From contig DATNPK010000092.1 of the NCBI GenBank assembly GCA_036703275.1, positions 81,349 to 145,348 on the forward strand: 64,000 nucleotides of DNA, written 5' to 3'. Positions 28,960-39,416 of this stretch are shown piece after piece. Source of the stretch: Coleofasciculaceae cyanobacterium (GTDB taxonomy: Bacteria; Cyanobacteriota; Cyanobacteriia; Cyanobacteriales; Xenococcaceae). The notes below the pieces were generated by a model, which searched no databases, was not told where the DNA came from, and worked only from the letters and a program-made list of their open reading frames with translations. Made by a program: the position numbers and the translations under genes. How positions within the stretch are numbered: position 1 is the first letter of the stretch; every line of letters begins with the position of its first letter.

Positions 28960-29892
28960 CTATTGATTTTGTTCATTATAGGCAGCATAAACTCCCTGAA
29001 CGTTATACCAGTTAAGGAAGATACGTGCTACCTGTTCGGCTAGCTGTGGTTTTTGATGCTCGATTAACCACTGCAAAACAGGTTCAAGAGTGCGTTCGTT
29101 TAATGTTCCTCTTAATGATAATATGCCCCAAAGCAGACGATGTAAAGCTGTCATTTGAATCATCATTTTGACATCGAAGGTAGGATGTTTTTGATAAAAA
29201 ACCACCCCCATTTTTCCTCGTTCAATTTCTTGGTCAATCATCTTAGGAATCTGCTCTAAATTAAAAGCAGGATGCCAATGATAACCGACAGCTTGAGGAC
29301 ATTTTATGAGTTTTAAATTTAGCTTTTTAAGGCGTACTCCTAATTCTAAATCTTCCCAGCCATAGAGTTGAAAACCCGTGTCAAATAAACCCGCCTCTTC
29401 TAACCACTTACGGGAGATTGCTACATTGCCAGTCGCAAAATAAGCAGCGGAAAAGTCAATTATTTTGTAAGGTTCAGAAGTGGGATTATCAAAGTTATTA
29501 GTATTAATTACTGCACCATAAGTAAACAGGCGATCGCTTCCTAGATCTTGCTCACCTTTGATTAAAGCATCGGCGTGAGATTGTAAAAAACTTGAGGTAA
29601 CAACTAAATCGCTATCAATGAAAATTATGCTGTCGCCTGTAGAATTTTTTACGCCCAAATTTCTAGCAGCAGCAGCACCTTGATGATCTTGCTCGAATAC
29701 TTTTACATGAGGTAAATTAGCTCGATTTTCTCTCAGCCAAGCTAATGTTCGATCGCTCGATCCATCGTCAACTATTACTATTTCATAATTGCTAACTCGA
29801 TCGTTAATTAATTCCTGTTTTTCTAAAGCAACAAGACATTTTTGAAGTATCGGCAAGCGATTATAAGTAGGAATTACCACACTAATATACAT
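28960..29892 (-). CDS. GT2 family glycosyltransferase
   Basis: A 310-residue GT-A fold enzyme. It begins SVVIPTYNRLPILQKCL and has the nucleotide-binding VDDGSSDRT (41-49), the DXD-type FIDSD at 91-95 for metal and donor, and the GWEDLELGVRL motif at 178-188 with the catalytic acidic pair. The C-terminal part resembles the galactosyltransferase-like extension of many cyanobacterial GT2 proteins. No membrane segment is seen, so it works in the cytosol. Acceptor and sugar are unknown. Confidence 0.87.
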   Translation of the reverse strand: MYISVVIPTYNRLPILQKCLVALEKQELINDRVSNYEIVIVDDGSSDRTLAWLRENRANLPHVKVFEQDHQGAAAARNLGVKNSTGDSIIFIDSDLVVTSSFLQSHADALIKGEQDLGSDRLFTYGAVINTNNFDNPTSEPYKIIDFSAAYFATGNVAISRKWLEEAGLFDTGFQLYGWEDLELGVRLKKLNLKLIKCPQAVGYHWHPAFNLEQIPKMIDQEIERGKMGVVFYQKHPTFDVKMMIQMTALHRLLWGILSLRGTLNERTLEPVLQWLIEHQKPQLAEQVARIFLNWYNVQGVYAAYNEQNQ

Positions 29893-29990
29893 CTATAAAA
29901 GCTCTTGTTTTAAAAAAACCAAGTATAACATCCGAACTTTTGCTCGAATATTAACTTATTAACCTTCTGAGTACAGTGCCTTGCCCTTTC

Positions 29991-30815
29991 TTAAAATACT
30001 CGATTCATTTTCTTTAATAAGATTTCGATCATGGCTGCATCATCGCTATCAGGCGCAACTTTGAGAAAGTATTGGAGATCGACGATCGCCTCCTCCCAAC
30101 GATTTACTTGGTAATAGAGTAAACCGCGATCGCGTATTTCTGCCACGTTTTGAGGAAATATCTTAAGGATGCCACTCATAATTAATAAAGCTTTATCTAT
30201 TTCTCGGCGGTGTAGATAGATAAACTTAAGGTTGTTCAGCATTCTAACTAATATTTGCTTATTGGTTACAGGCGCAAGCCAGCTAGGATCGAGCTTTACC
30301 TGTTGTTGATAAATCTTATCTAGTCTTATTTGACAGTCGTGTTCAAATAAGATTTCTCCTTGGTTAAAAGCATCGACAAAAATTTCCGAATCTTCAAATT
30401 CAGGGCGAATTAAGAAATGTCCAGGCATGCCAATTCCTACCATCGGAAAATTAAGACGTTGAGCGATCGCTAAATAAATTACTGCCAGGGTTATGGGAAT
30501 TCCTACCTTTCTTTCAATTACTTGATTTAAAAAGCTATTGTCAGGATCGTAATAATTATGTTGATTACCGCGAAATTGCAAGCGCTCAAATAAATGATTG
30601 TTAATTAATTTAATTACTTTTAAAGGATAGCGTTCGGCGGTTAATTGAGATTCAATTTCCAAAGCGATCGCTGTTAAAATATCTAAATATTTCTGAACAT
30701 TTAAATTGGGATATTCTGCTTGAGCAAAATAAAGAGAGGCTTTAGCTAAATCTATGTGATTATCTGGTTGATTAACTTCTTGATAAAAGTTATGCCATAG
30801 TAATTGATTATCCAT
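29991..30815 (-). CDS. SirB1-like transglutaminase-fold protein with TPR tail
   Basis: A 274-residue protein of the SirB1 family. The core runs YDPDNSFLNQVIERKVGIPI, TLAVIYLAIAQRL, GIGMPGHFLIRPEF and IFVDAFNQGEIL: the transglutaminase-like His and Asp are there, but the nucleophile Cys is not, as is usual for this family. Residues from about 190 form tetratricopeptide-like helices (LLIMSGILKIFPQNVAEIRD, LLYYQVNRWEEAIVDLQYFL). Proteins of this type are very common in bacteria, yet their function is not established. It lies between the GT2 gene and tex on the same strand. Confidence 0.82.
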   Translation of the reverse strand: MDNQLLWHNFYQEVNQPDNHIDLAKASLYFAQAEYPNLNVQKYLDILTAIALEIESQLTAERYPLKVIKLINNHLFERLQFRGNQHNYYDPDNSFLNQVIERKVGIPITLAVIYLAIAQRLNFPMVGIGMPGHFLIRPEFEDSEIFVDAFNQGEILFEHDCQIRLDKIYQQQVKLDPSWLAPVTNKQILVRMLNNLKFIYLHRREIDKALLIMSGILKIFPQNVAEIRDRGLLYYQVNRWEEAIVDLQYFLKVAPDSDDAAMIEILLKKMNRVF

Positions 30816-30942
30816 CGGGCTGGCAATTGATTTGTATAATTCATTTTGGTTATTTTAATCTGTTTTCAGTAAATATACCGATTAACTATTATTAATAATT
30901 TGGCATCTGTTAAAAGTTGTTTATTTTTTAAGTCCAAAGATT

Positions 30943-33096
30943 TTAAGCTTGTTTAATTGATAAGCCAACGCGTTTAAGTTTTTCATTTACTTCCAATACT
31001 CTAACTTTAACTATCTGTCCGACTTTTACTATTTCATTAGGATCTGATATAAAGCGATCGCATAGCTGAGAAATATGCACCAAGCCATCTTGATGTACGC
31101 CAACATCAACAAATGCACCAAAGTTAACCACGTTAGTTACTACTCCTTCCAAAACCATCCCTTCAGTCAAATCCCCGATCTCAGCAACACCTTCTTGAAA
31201 AGTAGCATATTGAAATTGCTCTCTAGGATCTCTTCCTGGTTTTTCTAATTCGGCGATCGCATCTTGTAGAGTTGGCAAACCAATATCTTCAGTAACAAAC
31301 TGTTGTAGATCGAGACTTTTAAGGCGATCGCTCACTTGAGTAATTTGATTTAGAGGTACATTCAAGCTTTTAACAATTTGTTTAATTACCCCGTAGCTTT
31401 CTGGATGCACCGCCGTATTATCTAAAGGATTTTCTCCATCGCGAATGCGCAGAAATCCCGCTGCTTGTTCGTAAGTTTTCTTGCCTAATTTTGCCACTTT
31501 TAAAAGTTCTTGACGATTATTAAATGCTCCGCGATCATTACGATAAGTCACTATATTATTGGCAATTGACCCAGAAATTCCTGATACAAAGGTTAACAAT
31601 TCTTTAGAAGCAGTATTTAGATCTACACCTACATAATTGACGCAGCTTTCTACAGTTTCCTCAAGCTTTTGTTTAAGTAGCTTTTGATTTACATCATGCT
31701 GATATTGCCCTACCCCAATAGATTTCGGATCTATTTTGACTAACTCAGCTAAGGGATCTTGTAATCTTCTCCCGATGCTAATTGCACCACGTATAGTAAT
31801 ATCTAGATCGGGAAATTCTTCTCGCGCTACATCACTTGCCGAATAGATCGATGCCCCCGACTCGTTAACAATTACCTTAATTGGTTGTTGCTTAATTTCG
31901 GTTAAAACTTCGCCAATAAAGCGATCCGTTTCCCTAGAGGCTGTACCATTACCAATAGCAATCAATTCAATTTGATATTTGCTAATGAGATCTTTGACGC
32001 TTTGGGCTGCTTGCTTTCTTTTATTTTCCCCCGAATGAGGAAAGATTGCCTGATATTTTAAATACTTACCAGTATCTGAAAGCACCACCGTCTTACATCC
32101 CGTCCGAAAGCCAGGGTCAATTGCCAGAGTCGGTTTTCTCCCCGCAGGAGAAGCCAGCAAAAGGTTGCGTAAGTTAGCTTCAAAAGCTTGAATAGACTCT
32201 ATATCTGCATATTCTTGGCGATCGCTCCTCACTTCCCGAATTAAAGAAGGCTTTAGTAGACGATTAAATGCATCTTGGAGCATTGTTTGATAAAATAGCT
32301 TTAAGCTTGGACATTTAGTGCTAATTTTCCGCTTCTCTAGATAAGTCATCACTTCTGACTCTTCATAAGCAATCTCTACACTCAATATCCCTTCGGCTTC
32401 ACCACGATATAAAGCCAAAACGTTATGTGGTGGAATTTTACTTACCCCATAGCTATATTGACGATACATTTCATACTTGGTACTGCCTTCAGGATGCTCG
32501 CTTTTGATTTGCGAGACAAATACTCCTTGTTTAAAAAGGTATTCCCGTAAATAAGCCCTAATTTCAGCATTATCTGCTATTTGCTCTGCTAGGATATCTG
32601 CTGCACCTATTAACGCTTGTTCTAAAGAATCAACTCCTTTGGCTGCATTGATATATTTATTAGCTTCTGAGTTCAAAGATAAATTAGCTACTTGTGGTTT
32701 GTTATTCGATTCAATCCACTCTGCCAACGGCGTTAATCCTTTGTCTCTAGCAATAGTAGCCCTAGTGCGTCGCTTTGGTTTGTAAGGTAAATATAAATCT
32801 TCTAGTTCAGTTTTATTGAAACAGGCTGTAATCTTCGCCTCAAGTTCGGCAGTTAATTTTCCTTGAGAATCAATTTCTTCGACGATTTTGGCTTTGCGCT
32901 TTGCCAGTTCATCCAAATAGGAGTAGCGTTCAAAAATATCTCTTAGCTGTACTTCATCCAATGAGCCTGTTTGCTCCTTACGATAGCGGGCAATAAAAGG
33001 AACTGTTCCACCTTCTAGCCACAGATCCAGTGCATTGTTGACGTTGCCTGGGGACAAGGAAAACTCTTGAGTAATCAGTTGCCGAATGTCAGTCAT
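30943..33096 (-). CDS. tex: Tex-type RNA-binding transcription accessory protein
   Basis: A 717-residue Tex/YhgF protein, the bacterial relative of Spt6. Domains in order: helix-turn-helix-rich start with VPFIARYRKEQTGSLDEVQL, the central helical part with DLYLPYKPKRRTRATIARDKG, a YqgF/RuvC-like domain (TLAIDPGFRTGCKTVVLSD), helix-hairpin-helix repeats (LNTASKELLTFVSGISGSIA), and an S1 RNA-binding domain at about 645-714 (GMVLEGVVTNVVNFGAFVDV). It binds nucleic acids and influences transcription; its precise role in cyanobacteria is not known. Confidence 0.94.
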   Translation of the reverse strand: MTDIRQLITQEFSLSPGNVNNALDLWLEGGTVPFIARYRKEQTGSLDEVQLRDIFERYSYLDELAKRKAKIVEEIDSQGKLTAELEAKITACFNKTELEDLYLPYKPKRRTRATIARDKGLTPLAEWIESNNKPQVANLSLNSEANKYINAAKGVDSLEQALIGAADILAEQIADNAEIRAYLREYLFKQGVFVSQIKSEHPEGSTKYEMYRQYSYGVSKIPPHNVLALYRGEAEGILSVEIAYEESEVMTYLEKRKISTKCPSLKLFYQTMLQDAFNRLLKPSLIREVRSDRQEYADIESIQAFEANLRNLLLASPAGRKPTLAIDPGFRTGCKTVVLSDTGKYLKYQAIFPHSGENKRKQAAQSVKDLISKYQIELIAIGNGTASRETDRFIGEVLTEIKQQPIKVIVNESGASIYSASDVAREEFPDLDITIRGAISIGRRLQDPLAELVKIDPKSIGVGQYQHDVNQKLLKQKLEETVESCVNYVGVDLNTASKELLTFVSGISGSIANNIVTYRNDRGAFNNRQELLKVAKLGKKTYEQAAGFLRIRDGENPLDNTAVHPESYGVIKQIVKSLNVPLNQITQVSDRLKSLDLQQFVTEDIGLPTLQDAIAELEKPGRDPREQFQYATFQEGVAEIGDLTEGMVLEGVVTNVVNFGAFVDVGVHQDGLVHISQLCDRFISDPNEIVKVGQIVKVRVLEVNEKLKRVGLSIKQA

Positions 33097-33397
33097 AGAA
33101 AATCTCGAAACTACGCCAAAAGCGTAATAGCTTTAAAAGAACAATTCTGATTATATATAGCAATACGTTAAAGTTTTCCCAAAGCTCATGGAGGAAGGAA
33201 ATGAATTCGCGCTAAAAGTCTATGCTTACAGCAGTTTTCATGCTTGATAGACTACGCTGTTGATTAACTAGTTTTTAGTTATTAGCCATTGGTGACAAGT
33301 TAAAGCTGTGTGTTATTTGTCAATTGGTTTGTAGCGCCCTGCGCTATTAGCTTTTAGAAATAAGAAATAGCAAATAGCTTTTTTTACCTTTGCATCT
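33097..33397. other. Non-coding gap upstream of tex
   Basis: No gene is seen. It has decayed heptad-like words (TTTTTAGTTATTAGCC near 33271 and GCTATTAGCTTTTAG near 33343) and a small AGCGC-CCT-GCGCT palindrome near 33333. It should hold the tex promoter; none can be named. Confidence 0.45.
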
Positions 33398-34342
33398 TTA
33401 GTAATTCAAGCTTAATAAACTAAGTTGTTCAGCATCTTTTGTACTAAGTTTCCAGCCCATTGCTCCTGCATTTTCCGCTGCCTGTCGAGCGTTTTTAGCC
33501 CCAGGAATTGGAATTACGTTTTCTTGAACTATGAGCCAGTTGAGAGCTACCTGAACGGGAGTTTTTTGATATTTTTCAGCAAGCTGTTTTAATTGGCTAA
33601 TTATTGGTTCAATCTTGCTCAAACCAGAAGCCGAAAATTTGGGGTTGAGCTTTCTTGCTCCTTTGACTATTTCCGTATTCTCTGGAGTGTATTTTCCTGT
33701 CAATAGCCCTTGATCTAAAGGACTATATGCCAAAATCGTAATTCCCAATTCACGAGCAAGCTCTAAAATACCGTTTTGCTCAATTTTTCTGCTTAGCAAA
33801 GAATAATGAACCTGATTTACAGCCAAAGGGACATCATATTGTGCTAATAAATCGTGTGCCTGCTGCATCTGGGTTGCAGAATAGTTACTGACTCCGACGC
33901 TTAGGATACGACCTCGCTTAACCTCTGATGCCAAAGCCTTCATTAAAGTCTGTTGACCCATAAAAAAGCTAAAAGGCATATGGACTTGGTAGAGAGCAAC
34001 TTGTTCCACCTGAAGCCGTTTGAGACTATCAGTTACAGCATCAGCCACCGCCTGCGAGTTCAACTTCCAGGGCAAAGGAAAATACTTGGTTGCGATCTGT
34101 ACTGGTTGAGTAGTTTGCTTTAAAAATTGTCCAATGAGCCGCTCAGATTCACCTAAACCGTAAATTTCAGCAGTATCAAAAAAAGTTGCGCCGTTAGCTA
34201 TAGCAGCCTCAAAAGCTTTTTCAACCTCCATTGCTCCATAATCTGAGCCATAACCCCAAAACAGGCGATCGCCCCAAGACCAAGTGCCAATACCTAAAGA
34301 TGGAAGTGAAATAGGCAGAAGTGATAGTTTAGTTGATTCCAT
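33398..34342 (-). CDS. Aldo/keto reductase
   Basis: A 314-residue NADPH-dependent aldo/keto reductase. The tetrad is visible: Asp and Tyr in FFDTAEIYGLGESERLIGQF, Lys in IATKYFP, His in YQVHMPFSF. The cofactor segment IPIPGAKNARQAAENAGAMG near the C-terminus fits NADPH use. The wording AYSPLDQGLLTGKYTPENTE places it near the YajO/Tas-type group, with a plant-plastid-like relative known in cyanobacteria. Substrate unknown. It is divergent from another aldo/keto reductase gene across 327 bases. Confidence 0.88.
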   Translation of the reverse strand: MESTKLSLLPISLPSLGIGTWSWGDRLFWGYGSDYGAMEVEKAFEAAIANGATFFDTAEIYGLGESERLIGQFLKQTTQPVQIATKYFPLPWKLNSQAVADAVTDSLKRLQVEQVALYQVHMPFSFFMGQQTLMKALASEVKRGRILSVGVSNYSATQMQQAHDLLAQYDVPLAVNQVHYSLLSRKIEQNGILELARELGITILAYSPLDQGLLTGKYTPENTEIVKGARKLNPKFSASGLSKIEPIISQLKQLAEKYQKTPVQVALNWLIVQENVIPIPGAKNARQAAENAGAMGWKLSTKDAEQLSLLSLNY

Positions 34343-34669
34343 GAGTTTGATAATAACTTTTAGACGGCTTTAACATTACTTTATCTAAAATAATGCCTGA
34401 AATAAATTGGCGGTCAAACCATCTAAAGCGTTAGATATTTTTCACAGGCAGAGTGATTGCTAATTTTATTAAGTTCACCTATGGAATTACTACACATAGT
34501 GAGGCTAAATAAATCAAGAGCAGCTATAAAAATAATTATGACTGCTACCAACAACTATAAGTACTCTTTTTGCTCGACCTTCGTTACGGTTAAAAAAAGA
34601 TAGATACGGTCTGAAGTAAAAATCGCTCAGAATATATTTAATAACTGTCGATAAGAGAAAAAATAAATT
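34343..34669. promoter_or_regulatory. Divergent promoter region between two aldo/keto reductase genes
   Basis: No gene is seen. The region is AT-rich and must contain both start sites. A CTATG...CATAG inverted word lies at about 34480-34499; no regulator can be assigned. Confidence 0.4.
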
Positions 34670-35629
34670 ATGAAAACGCGCTCGCTGGGAACATCGGAAA
34701 TTCAAATTACCCCGATCTTAATGGGAACATGGCAGGCGGGAAAAAGGATGTGGGCAGGAATTGATGACGAAGAGAGCGTTGCGGCAATTCGAGCTGCTGT
34801 GGAGGCAGGGATAACCACTATTGATACGGCCGAGGTATACGGCGAAGGACATTCAGAACAAATTGTCGCTAAAGCTGTAGCCGATCTTCGTGATCGATTA
34901 GTCTACGCTTCTAAAGTATTTGTTAATCATCTTAAATACGACCAGGTAATCGAAGCTTGCGATCGCTCTTTGACTAATCTCAAGACTGACTATCTCGACC
35001 TCTATCAAATTCATTGGCCCTCTGGCTCATTTAACAATGAAGTTGTCCCGATTGAAGAGACAATGAACGCCCTAAATAAATTAAAAGAGGACGGCAAAAT
35101 TAAAGCAATTGGAGTTTCTAATTTTAATCGTACTCAGCTAGAGGAAGCTGCCCAATATGGCAAAATTGATAGTCTACAACCCCCCTATTCATTGTTCTGG
35201 CGCAAGATCGAAACCGATGCAGTACCCTATTGCGTGGAACATAATATTTCTATTTTGGCTTACTCTTCCATGGCTCAAGGATTACTTACAGGTAAATTTA
35301 GTCCAGGTCATCAATTTGCTAAAGACGATCATCGTAGTGCTAATGTCCTATTTCAAGGAGAAAACTTTGAACGCGCTCAACACGCTTTAGAACAGCTAAA
35401 ACCCATTGCCGAAAAGCATAGCTGTACTTTAGCTCAACTGTCTCTGGCGTGGTTAATTGCTCAACCTCAAACTCAGGCGATCGCTGGAGCGAGAACTGCT
35501 GCTCAAGCCCAAGATAATGCCAAAGCAGCAAGCGTCGATCTATCTCCTGATGAATTGCAAGAAATAGATCGCATTGGTAGACAAGTAACCGATCCTCTCG
35601 ATGATAATCCCGTAATGTGGAATTGGTAG
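34670..35629 (+). CDS. Aldo/keto reductase
   Basis: A 319-residue aldo/keto reductase. Catalytic Asp and Tyr are in TIDTAEVYGEGHSEQIVAKA, Lys in VYASKVFVNH, His in YQIHWPSG. The later AYSSMAQGLLTGKFSPGHQF and QAIAGARTAAQAQDNAKAAS (cofactor loop) complete the barrel. It resembles its divergent neighbour in wording, so the two may be old duplicates, though they are clearly separate subgroups. Start chosen at the ATG directly after AGAGAAAAAATAAATT; a good ribosome site is not obvious. Confidence 0.88.
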   Translation: MKTRSLGTSEIQITPILMGTWQAGKRMWAGIDDEESVAAIRAAVEAGITTIDTAEVYGEGHSEQIVAKAVADLRDRLVYASKVFVNHLKYDQVIEACDRSLTNLKTDYLDLYQIHWPSGSFNNEVVPIEETMNALNKLKEDGKIKAIGVSNFNRTQLEEAAQYGKIDSLQPPYSLFWRKIETDAVPYCVEHNISILAYSSMAQGLLTGKFSPGHQFAKDDHRSANVLFQGENFERAQHALEQLKPIAEKHSCTLAQLSLAWLIAQPQTQAIAGARTAAQAQDNAKAASVDLSPDELQEIDRIGRQVTDPLDDNPVMWNW

Positions 35630-35648
35630 CTTGTAGCTTGACAGTCAA

Positions 35649-35687
35649 TAAAAATCTGGAGATGTATCGTTAAAACACATCTCCAGA
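35649..35687 (-). terminator. Rho-independent terminator of sufB
   Basis: An 11-bp perfect stem (TCTGGAGATGT at 35655-35665 with ACATCTCCAGA at 35677-35687) lies 25 bases after the sufB stop. On the minus strand it is followed by a TTTTTATT tract. It closes the sufB transcript before any other suf gene. Confidence 0.85.
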
Positions 35688-35711
35688 TCGAGTCTATAGT
35701 CAGACAAGTAA

Positions 35712-37160
35712 TTAACCGACTGTTCCTTCTAATTTTAAGCTCAATAACTTGTCAGCTTCGGCGGCAAACTCCATGGGTAATTCATTGAGGACATCCTTAC
35801 AAAAACCACTAACCAGCATCGATACCGCATCTTCTTCAGAAATACCTCGTTGAGCAAAGTAAAACAGCTGTTCTTCGCCAATTTTGGCGGTAGAAGCTTC
35901 GTGTTCGACTTTGGCGGTATTGTTACTTACTTGGATATAAGGAAAAGTATTCGCTTCGGCATTATCGCCAATTAACATTGAATCGCACTGAGAATAGTTG
36001 CGCGCACCAGTAGCGTTATTACCAATTTTAACCAAACCGCGATAGCTACCTTGAGAATTTCCCGCCGAGATACCTTTAGAAATGATTGTACTGCGGGTAT
36101 TTTTACCCACATGGATCATTTTTGTACCTGTGTCAGCCTGCTGCTTATTGTTAGTTAAAGCGATTGAATAAAATTCACCGATGGAATTATCACCGACTAA
36201 AACACAACTAGGATACTTCCAGGTAATCGCCGAACCTGTTTCTACCTGCGTCCAAGAGATTTTGGAGTTGACTCCTTTACACAAACCACGCTTAGTTACA
36301 AAATTATAAATTCCGCCTTTACCGTTTTCATCCCCTGCAAACCAGTTTTGGACAGTGGAATATTTAATCTCAGCGTCATCTAACACCACTAATTCCACTA
36401 CCGCAGCATGAAGCTGATTAGTATCAAACATTGGCGCAGTACAGCCTTCAAGATAGCTAACGGATGCACCCTCTTCAGCCACAATTAAAGTACGCTCAAA
36501 CTGCCCTGTATCACCATCATTAATCCGAAAATAGGTTGATAGTTCCATAGGACAGGTTACGCCTTTAGGAATAAACACAAATGAACCATCGCTAAATACA
36601 GCTGAATTTAAGGCCGCAAAGTAATTATCGCCTACTGGAACAACGCTGCCTAAGTACTTGCGCACTAGTTCGGGATACTCTTCTAAAGCCTCGGAAATTG
36701 AGCAAAAAATTACGCCATCTTCGGCTAACTTCTCTTTAAAAGTAGTGCCGATCGAAACGCTATCAAAAATAGCATCCACTGCTACGTTACTTAATCTTTT
36801 TTGTTCGGATAAAGGAATACCCAGCTTATCAAAAGTCTCTAGTAATGCTGGATCGACTTCATCTAAACTACCTTTCTTTTCTAGTTTTTTCTTGGGCGCG
36901 GAATAATAAACGATGTTCTGATAATCGATCGCCGGATATTGTACATGAGGCCAATCTGGTTCGCTCATCTTGAGCCATTGACGATAGGCTTTGAGACGAA
37001 ACTCTAGCATAAATTCTGGCTCGTTTTTCTTAGCTGAAATTAGGCGAACGACATCTTCGCTCAAGCCACGAGGAATTTGTTCAGTCTCAATGTCGGTAAC
37101 AAAACCATATTTGTAAGGCTGATTGACTAAAGTTTTGACGTTGGCACTCATAATAGGCAA
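35712..37160 (-). CDS. sufB: Fe-S cluster assembly scaffold SufB
   Basis: SufB forms the SufBCD scaffold on which iron-sulfur clusters are built, essential for photosystem I and ferredoxins. The 482 residues match the family: N-terminal [20 protein letters not shown], then the right-handed beta-helix core with [40 protein letters not shown], and the C-terminal [20 protein letters not shown]. In most cyanobacteria sufB is followed by sufC, sufD and sufS; here a terminator and an opposite-strand gene follow at once, so the rest must be elsewhere. The gene diverges from sufR with SufR operator words between them. Confidence 0.96.
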   Translation of the reverse strand: MPIMSANVKTLVNQPYKYGFVTDIETEQIPRGLSEDVVRLISAKKNEPEFMLEFRLKAYRQWLKMSEPDWPHVQYPAIDYQNIVYYSAPKKKLEKKGSLDEVDPALLETFDKLGIPLSEQKRLSNVAVDAIFDSVSIGTTFKEKLAEDGVIFCSISEALEEYPELVRKYLGSVVPVGDNYFAALNSAVFSDGSFVFIPKGVTCPMELSTYFRINDGDTGQFERTLIVAEEGASVSYLEGCTAPMFDTNQLHAAVVELVVLDDAEIKYSTVQNWFAGDENGKGGIYNFVTKRGLCKGVNSKISWTQVETGSAITWKYPSCVLVGDNSIGEFYSIALTNNKQQADTGTKMIHVGKNTRSTIISKGISAGNSQGSYRGLVKIGNNATGARNYSQCDSMLIGDNAEANTFPYIQVSNNTAKVEHEASTAKIGEEQLFYFAQRGISEEDAVSMLVSGFCKDVLNELPMEFAAEADKLLSLKLEGTVG

Positions 37161-37283
37161 TTAATATAGATTATGTTTTGGCAAATGTCTTACAATTTTG
37201 TTCGGCAGTAACCAGAGAATCTAGTCAATGCTTAGGTAAAATTAGTTTAAGAGTATTTTGAGGAAATCTTATTTTGAGTTTAA

Positions 37284-37337
37284 CAATAAATTTGTTGTTT
37301 AAGTATATTGTAAGTTACATTAGCAACAAAGACGTTG
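37284..37337. promoter_or_regulatory. Two SufR operator words between sufB and sufR
   Basis: CAAC-AAAGAC-GTTG at 37324-37337 is a perfect CAAC-N6-GTTG inverted repeat, the word described for SufR binding in Synechocystis. A second, imperfect site CAAT-AAATTT-GTTG lies at 37284-37297. Both continue into the same word GTTGTTTAAGTA. Two sites of different strength between the divergent genes fit repression of sufB and autoregulation of sufR. Confidence 0.8.
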
Positions 37338-37395
37338 TTTAAGTAAAAAATTTCCTTTGCTCTTTTGTTAATTTCAACATATAGCTTTTAAGACG

Positions 37396-38040
37396 ATGAC
37401 GACCACTGGTTTACCGTCTACTAAACAGAATATCCTGCAATCTTTATTGAGGCATGGTGAGGCAGCTGCACAAAAGTTAGCTCAAGACCTAAACCTTAGT
37501 ACTCAGGCAATTCGTCGCCATTTAAATGAACTAGAAGCATTAGGATTAATTGAATATCAATTGGTACAGCAGGGAATGGGACGACCGCAACATTTGTATC
37601 AGTTGAGCAGTAAGGGACGCGATCGCCTTAGTCCACAGAAGTATAGTGAATTTGCCGTTTCTTTTTTAGATACCCTAGCCGAAACCGTAGGGGCAGAACA
37701 GGTAAGCAAAGTCTTGGAAAAACAGTGGCAACGTAAAGCAGCCGAATATCGCGATCGCTTAGGAACAGGGACTCTCAAACAACGCATTGCCAAACTGGTT
37801 CAGTTGAGAAAAGAAGAAGGCTATATGGCAGAGTTGCATCAAGCATCCCCAAAACAAAAGCAGCAATTTATCTTAGTAGAACATAATTGCGCGATTTCTG
37901 AAGTCGCAGAGTCTTATCCCAGTATTTGCGGTCATGAGTTGGAAATGTTCGCTGAGGTATTGCCAGACTGCGAGGTGCAACGGACTCACTGGATCAATGA
38001 TGGCGAACATCGCTGCGGATACTCGATTAAAGCAAAATAA
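37396..38040 (+). CDS. sufR: SufR iron-sulfur-sensing transcriptional repressor
   Basis: SufR represses the suf genes when its Fe-S cluster is intact and releases them when clusters are lost. The 214 residues have a DeoR-type winged helix at the N-terminus (NLSTQAIRRHLNELEALGLI, about 33-52) and four C-terminal cysteines, Cys165, Cys178, Cys192 and Cys207, spaced CX12CX13CX14C as in known SufR proteins; at least three of these hold the cluster. It is divergent from sufB, as is usual in cyanobacteria, and the shared region carries the CAAC-N6-GTTG operator. Confidence 0.95.
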   Translation: MTTTGLPSTKQNILQSLLRHGEAAAQKLAQDLNLSTQAIRRHLNELEALGLIEYQLVQQGMGRPQHLYQLSSKGRDRLSPQKYSEFAVSFLDTLAETVGAEQVSKVLEKQWQRKAAEYRDRLGTGTLKQRIAKLVQLRKEEGYMAELHQASPKQKQQFILVEHNCAISEVAESYPSICGHELEMFAEVLPDCEVQRTHWINDGEHRCGYSIKAK

Positions 38041-38316
38041 ACCAGAATCGATTATTAATAGTTAATCTATTACCAAATTTTTTAATTGAAACAGTTGAAA
38101 AAGTTTAAATAATTTGTTATTTGCGATCGCCAAAATATTATCCCAGAAATTTAAAAATCAATAGATATCAATAGATGACACGATTGGGATATTTATTAAG
38201 AAACATTGCAAATTCGTAAAGATATTATTGGTAGTTCTGCCTAGTGGTGGTGCAATCATACCTAATCGAGATAGTCTGAGTGAAGCAGTTTTTTTATTTA
38301 ATTTTTAATCTTTTAT

Positions 38317-39372
38317 ATGGCCGTTATAAATACTAATCCAGCTAATACTCAAGCTTCGCGTTCAGGTGAATCGAATACACCTTCAAAACCTCCTGCGGAC
38401 TCGAAAGAAAGAGTAAGCCAGTTTATGAAACAGCTACAGGATGAAATTTGTGCTGGCTTAGAACAGGTTGATGGAGGAGGAAAATTTAAAGAAGATAGCT
38501 GGGAGAGAGAAGAAGGGGGTGGCGGGCGATCGCGCGTACTCTTAGACGGAGGTATCTTAGAACAGGGTGGCGTAAATTTTTCGGAAGTTTGGGGGAGTCA
38601 ATTGCCTGCTTCAATCCTCAAGCAACGTCCCGAAGCAGAAGGACATGGCTTTTATGCCACGGGGACATCAATGGTATTGCATCCCCGTAGTCCTTATATT
38701 CCCACGGTTCATTTGAATTATCGTTACTTTGAGGCTGGCCCCGTTTGGTGGTTTGGGGGTGGTGCAGATCTGACTCCTTACTATCCTTTTGCCGAAGATG
38801 CTGCCCATTTTCATCGAACCTATAAAGAAAGTTGCGATCGCCATCATCCTGAATACCATTCTGTGTTTAAGTACTGGTGCGATGAGTATTTTTATCTTAA
38901 ACATCGTCAGGAAACTAGAGGAGTTGGCGGATTATTTTTTGACTATCAAGATGGTACAGGAGAACTATATAAAGGTCCTCATCCTGATAAAGCAGCAGCG
39001 GAATATAGTAACAAGTTGGGAGAGATTGAACATCGCAGTTGGACAGATATCTTTAGCTTTATTCAAGACTGTGGTAAAAGCTTCTTACCCGCTTATCTGC
39101 CAATTATTGAAAGACGCAAAGACATGGAATATGGCGAAAGACAGCGTAACTTTCAGCTATACCGTCGCGGACGCTATGTAGAATTCAACTTAGTATACGA
39201 TCGCGGTACTATTTTTGGCTTGCAGACCAACGGACGTACTGAATCTATTTTGATGTCTTTACCGCCTCTGGTTCGTTGGCAATATAATTACCAACCAGAA
39301 CCCAACACCCCTGAAGCAGAACTATACGAGACATTTCTTAAGCCTCAAGATTGGGTCAATTGGGAAGCATAA
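38317..39372 (+). CDS. hemF: Oxygen-dependent coproporphyrinogen III oxidase
   Basis: Converts coproporphyrinogen III to protoporphyrinogen IX using oxygen, a shared step to heme and chlorophyll. The 351 residues hold the family blocks [60 protein letters not shown] and [20 protein letters not shown]. The N-terminal 30 residues are Ser/Pro/Asn-rich and not conserved. The gene is alone, with non-coding DNA on both sides. sufR upstream is on the same strand, but the 276-base gap argues for its own promoter. Confidence 0.96.
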   Translation: MAVINTNPANTQASRSGESNTPSKPPADSKERVSQFMKQLQDEICAGLEQVDGGGKFKEDSWEREEGGGGRSRVLLDGGILEQGGVNFSEVWGSQLPASILKQRPEAEGHGFYATGTSMVLHPRSPYIPTVHLNYRYFEAGPVWWFGGGADLTPYYPFAEDAAHFHRTYKESCDRHHPEYHSVFKYWCDEYFYLKHRQETRGVGGLFFDYQDGTGELYKGPHPDKAAAEYSNKLGEIEHRSWTDIFSFIQDCGKSFLPAYLPIIERRKDMEYGERQRNFQLYRRGRYVEFNLVYDRGTIFGLQTNGRTESILMSLPPLVRWQYNYQPEPNTPEAELYETFLKPQDWVNWEA

Positions 39373-39416
39373 AAAATAAGGGATGAGGATGAAGGTTTAT
39401 TTCCTTATCTCTATTT

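Noticed and set aside
37161..37395. A small gene in the sufB-sufR gap
   Set aside because: No frame of useful size; the gap is explained by promoters and operator words.
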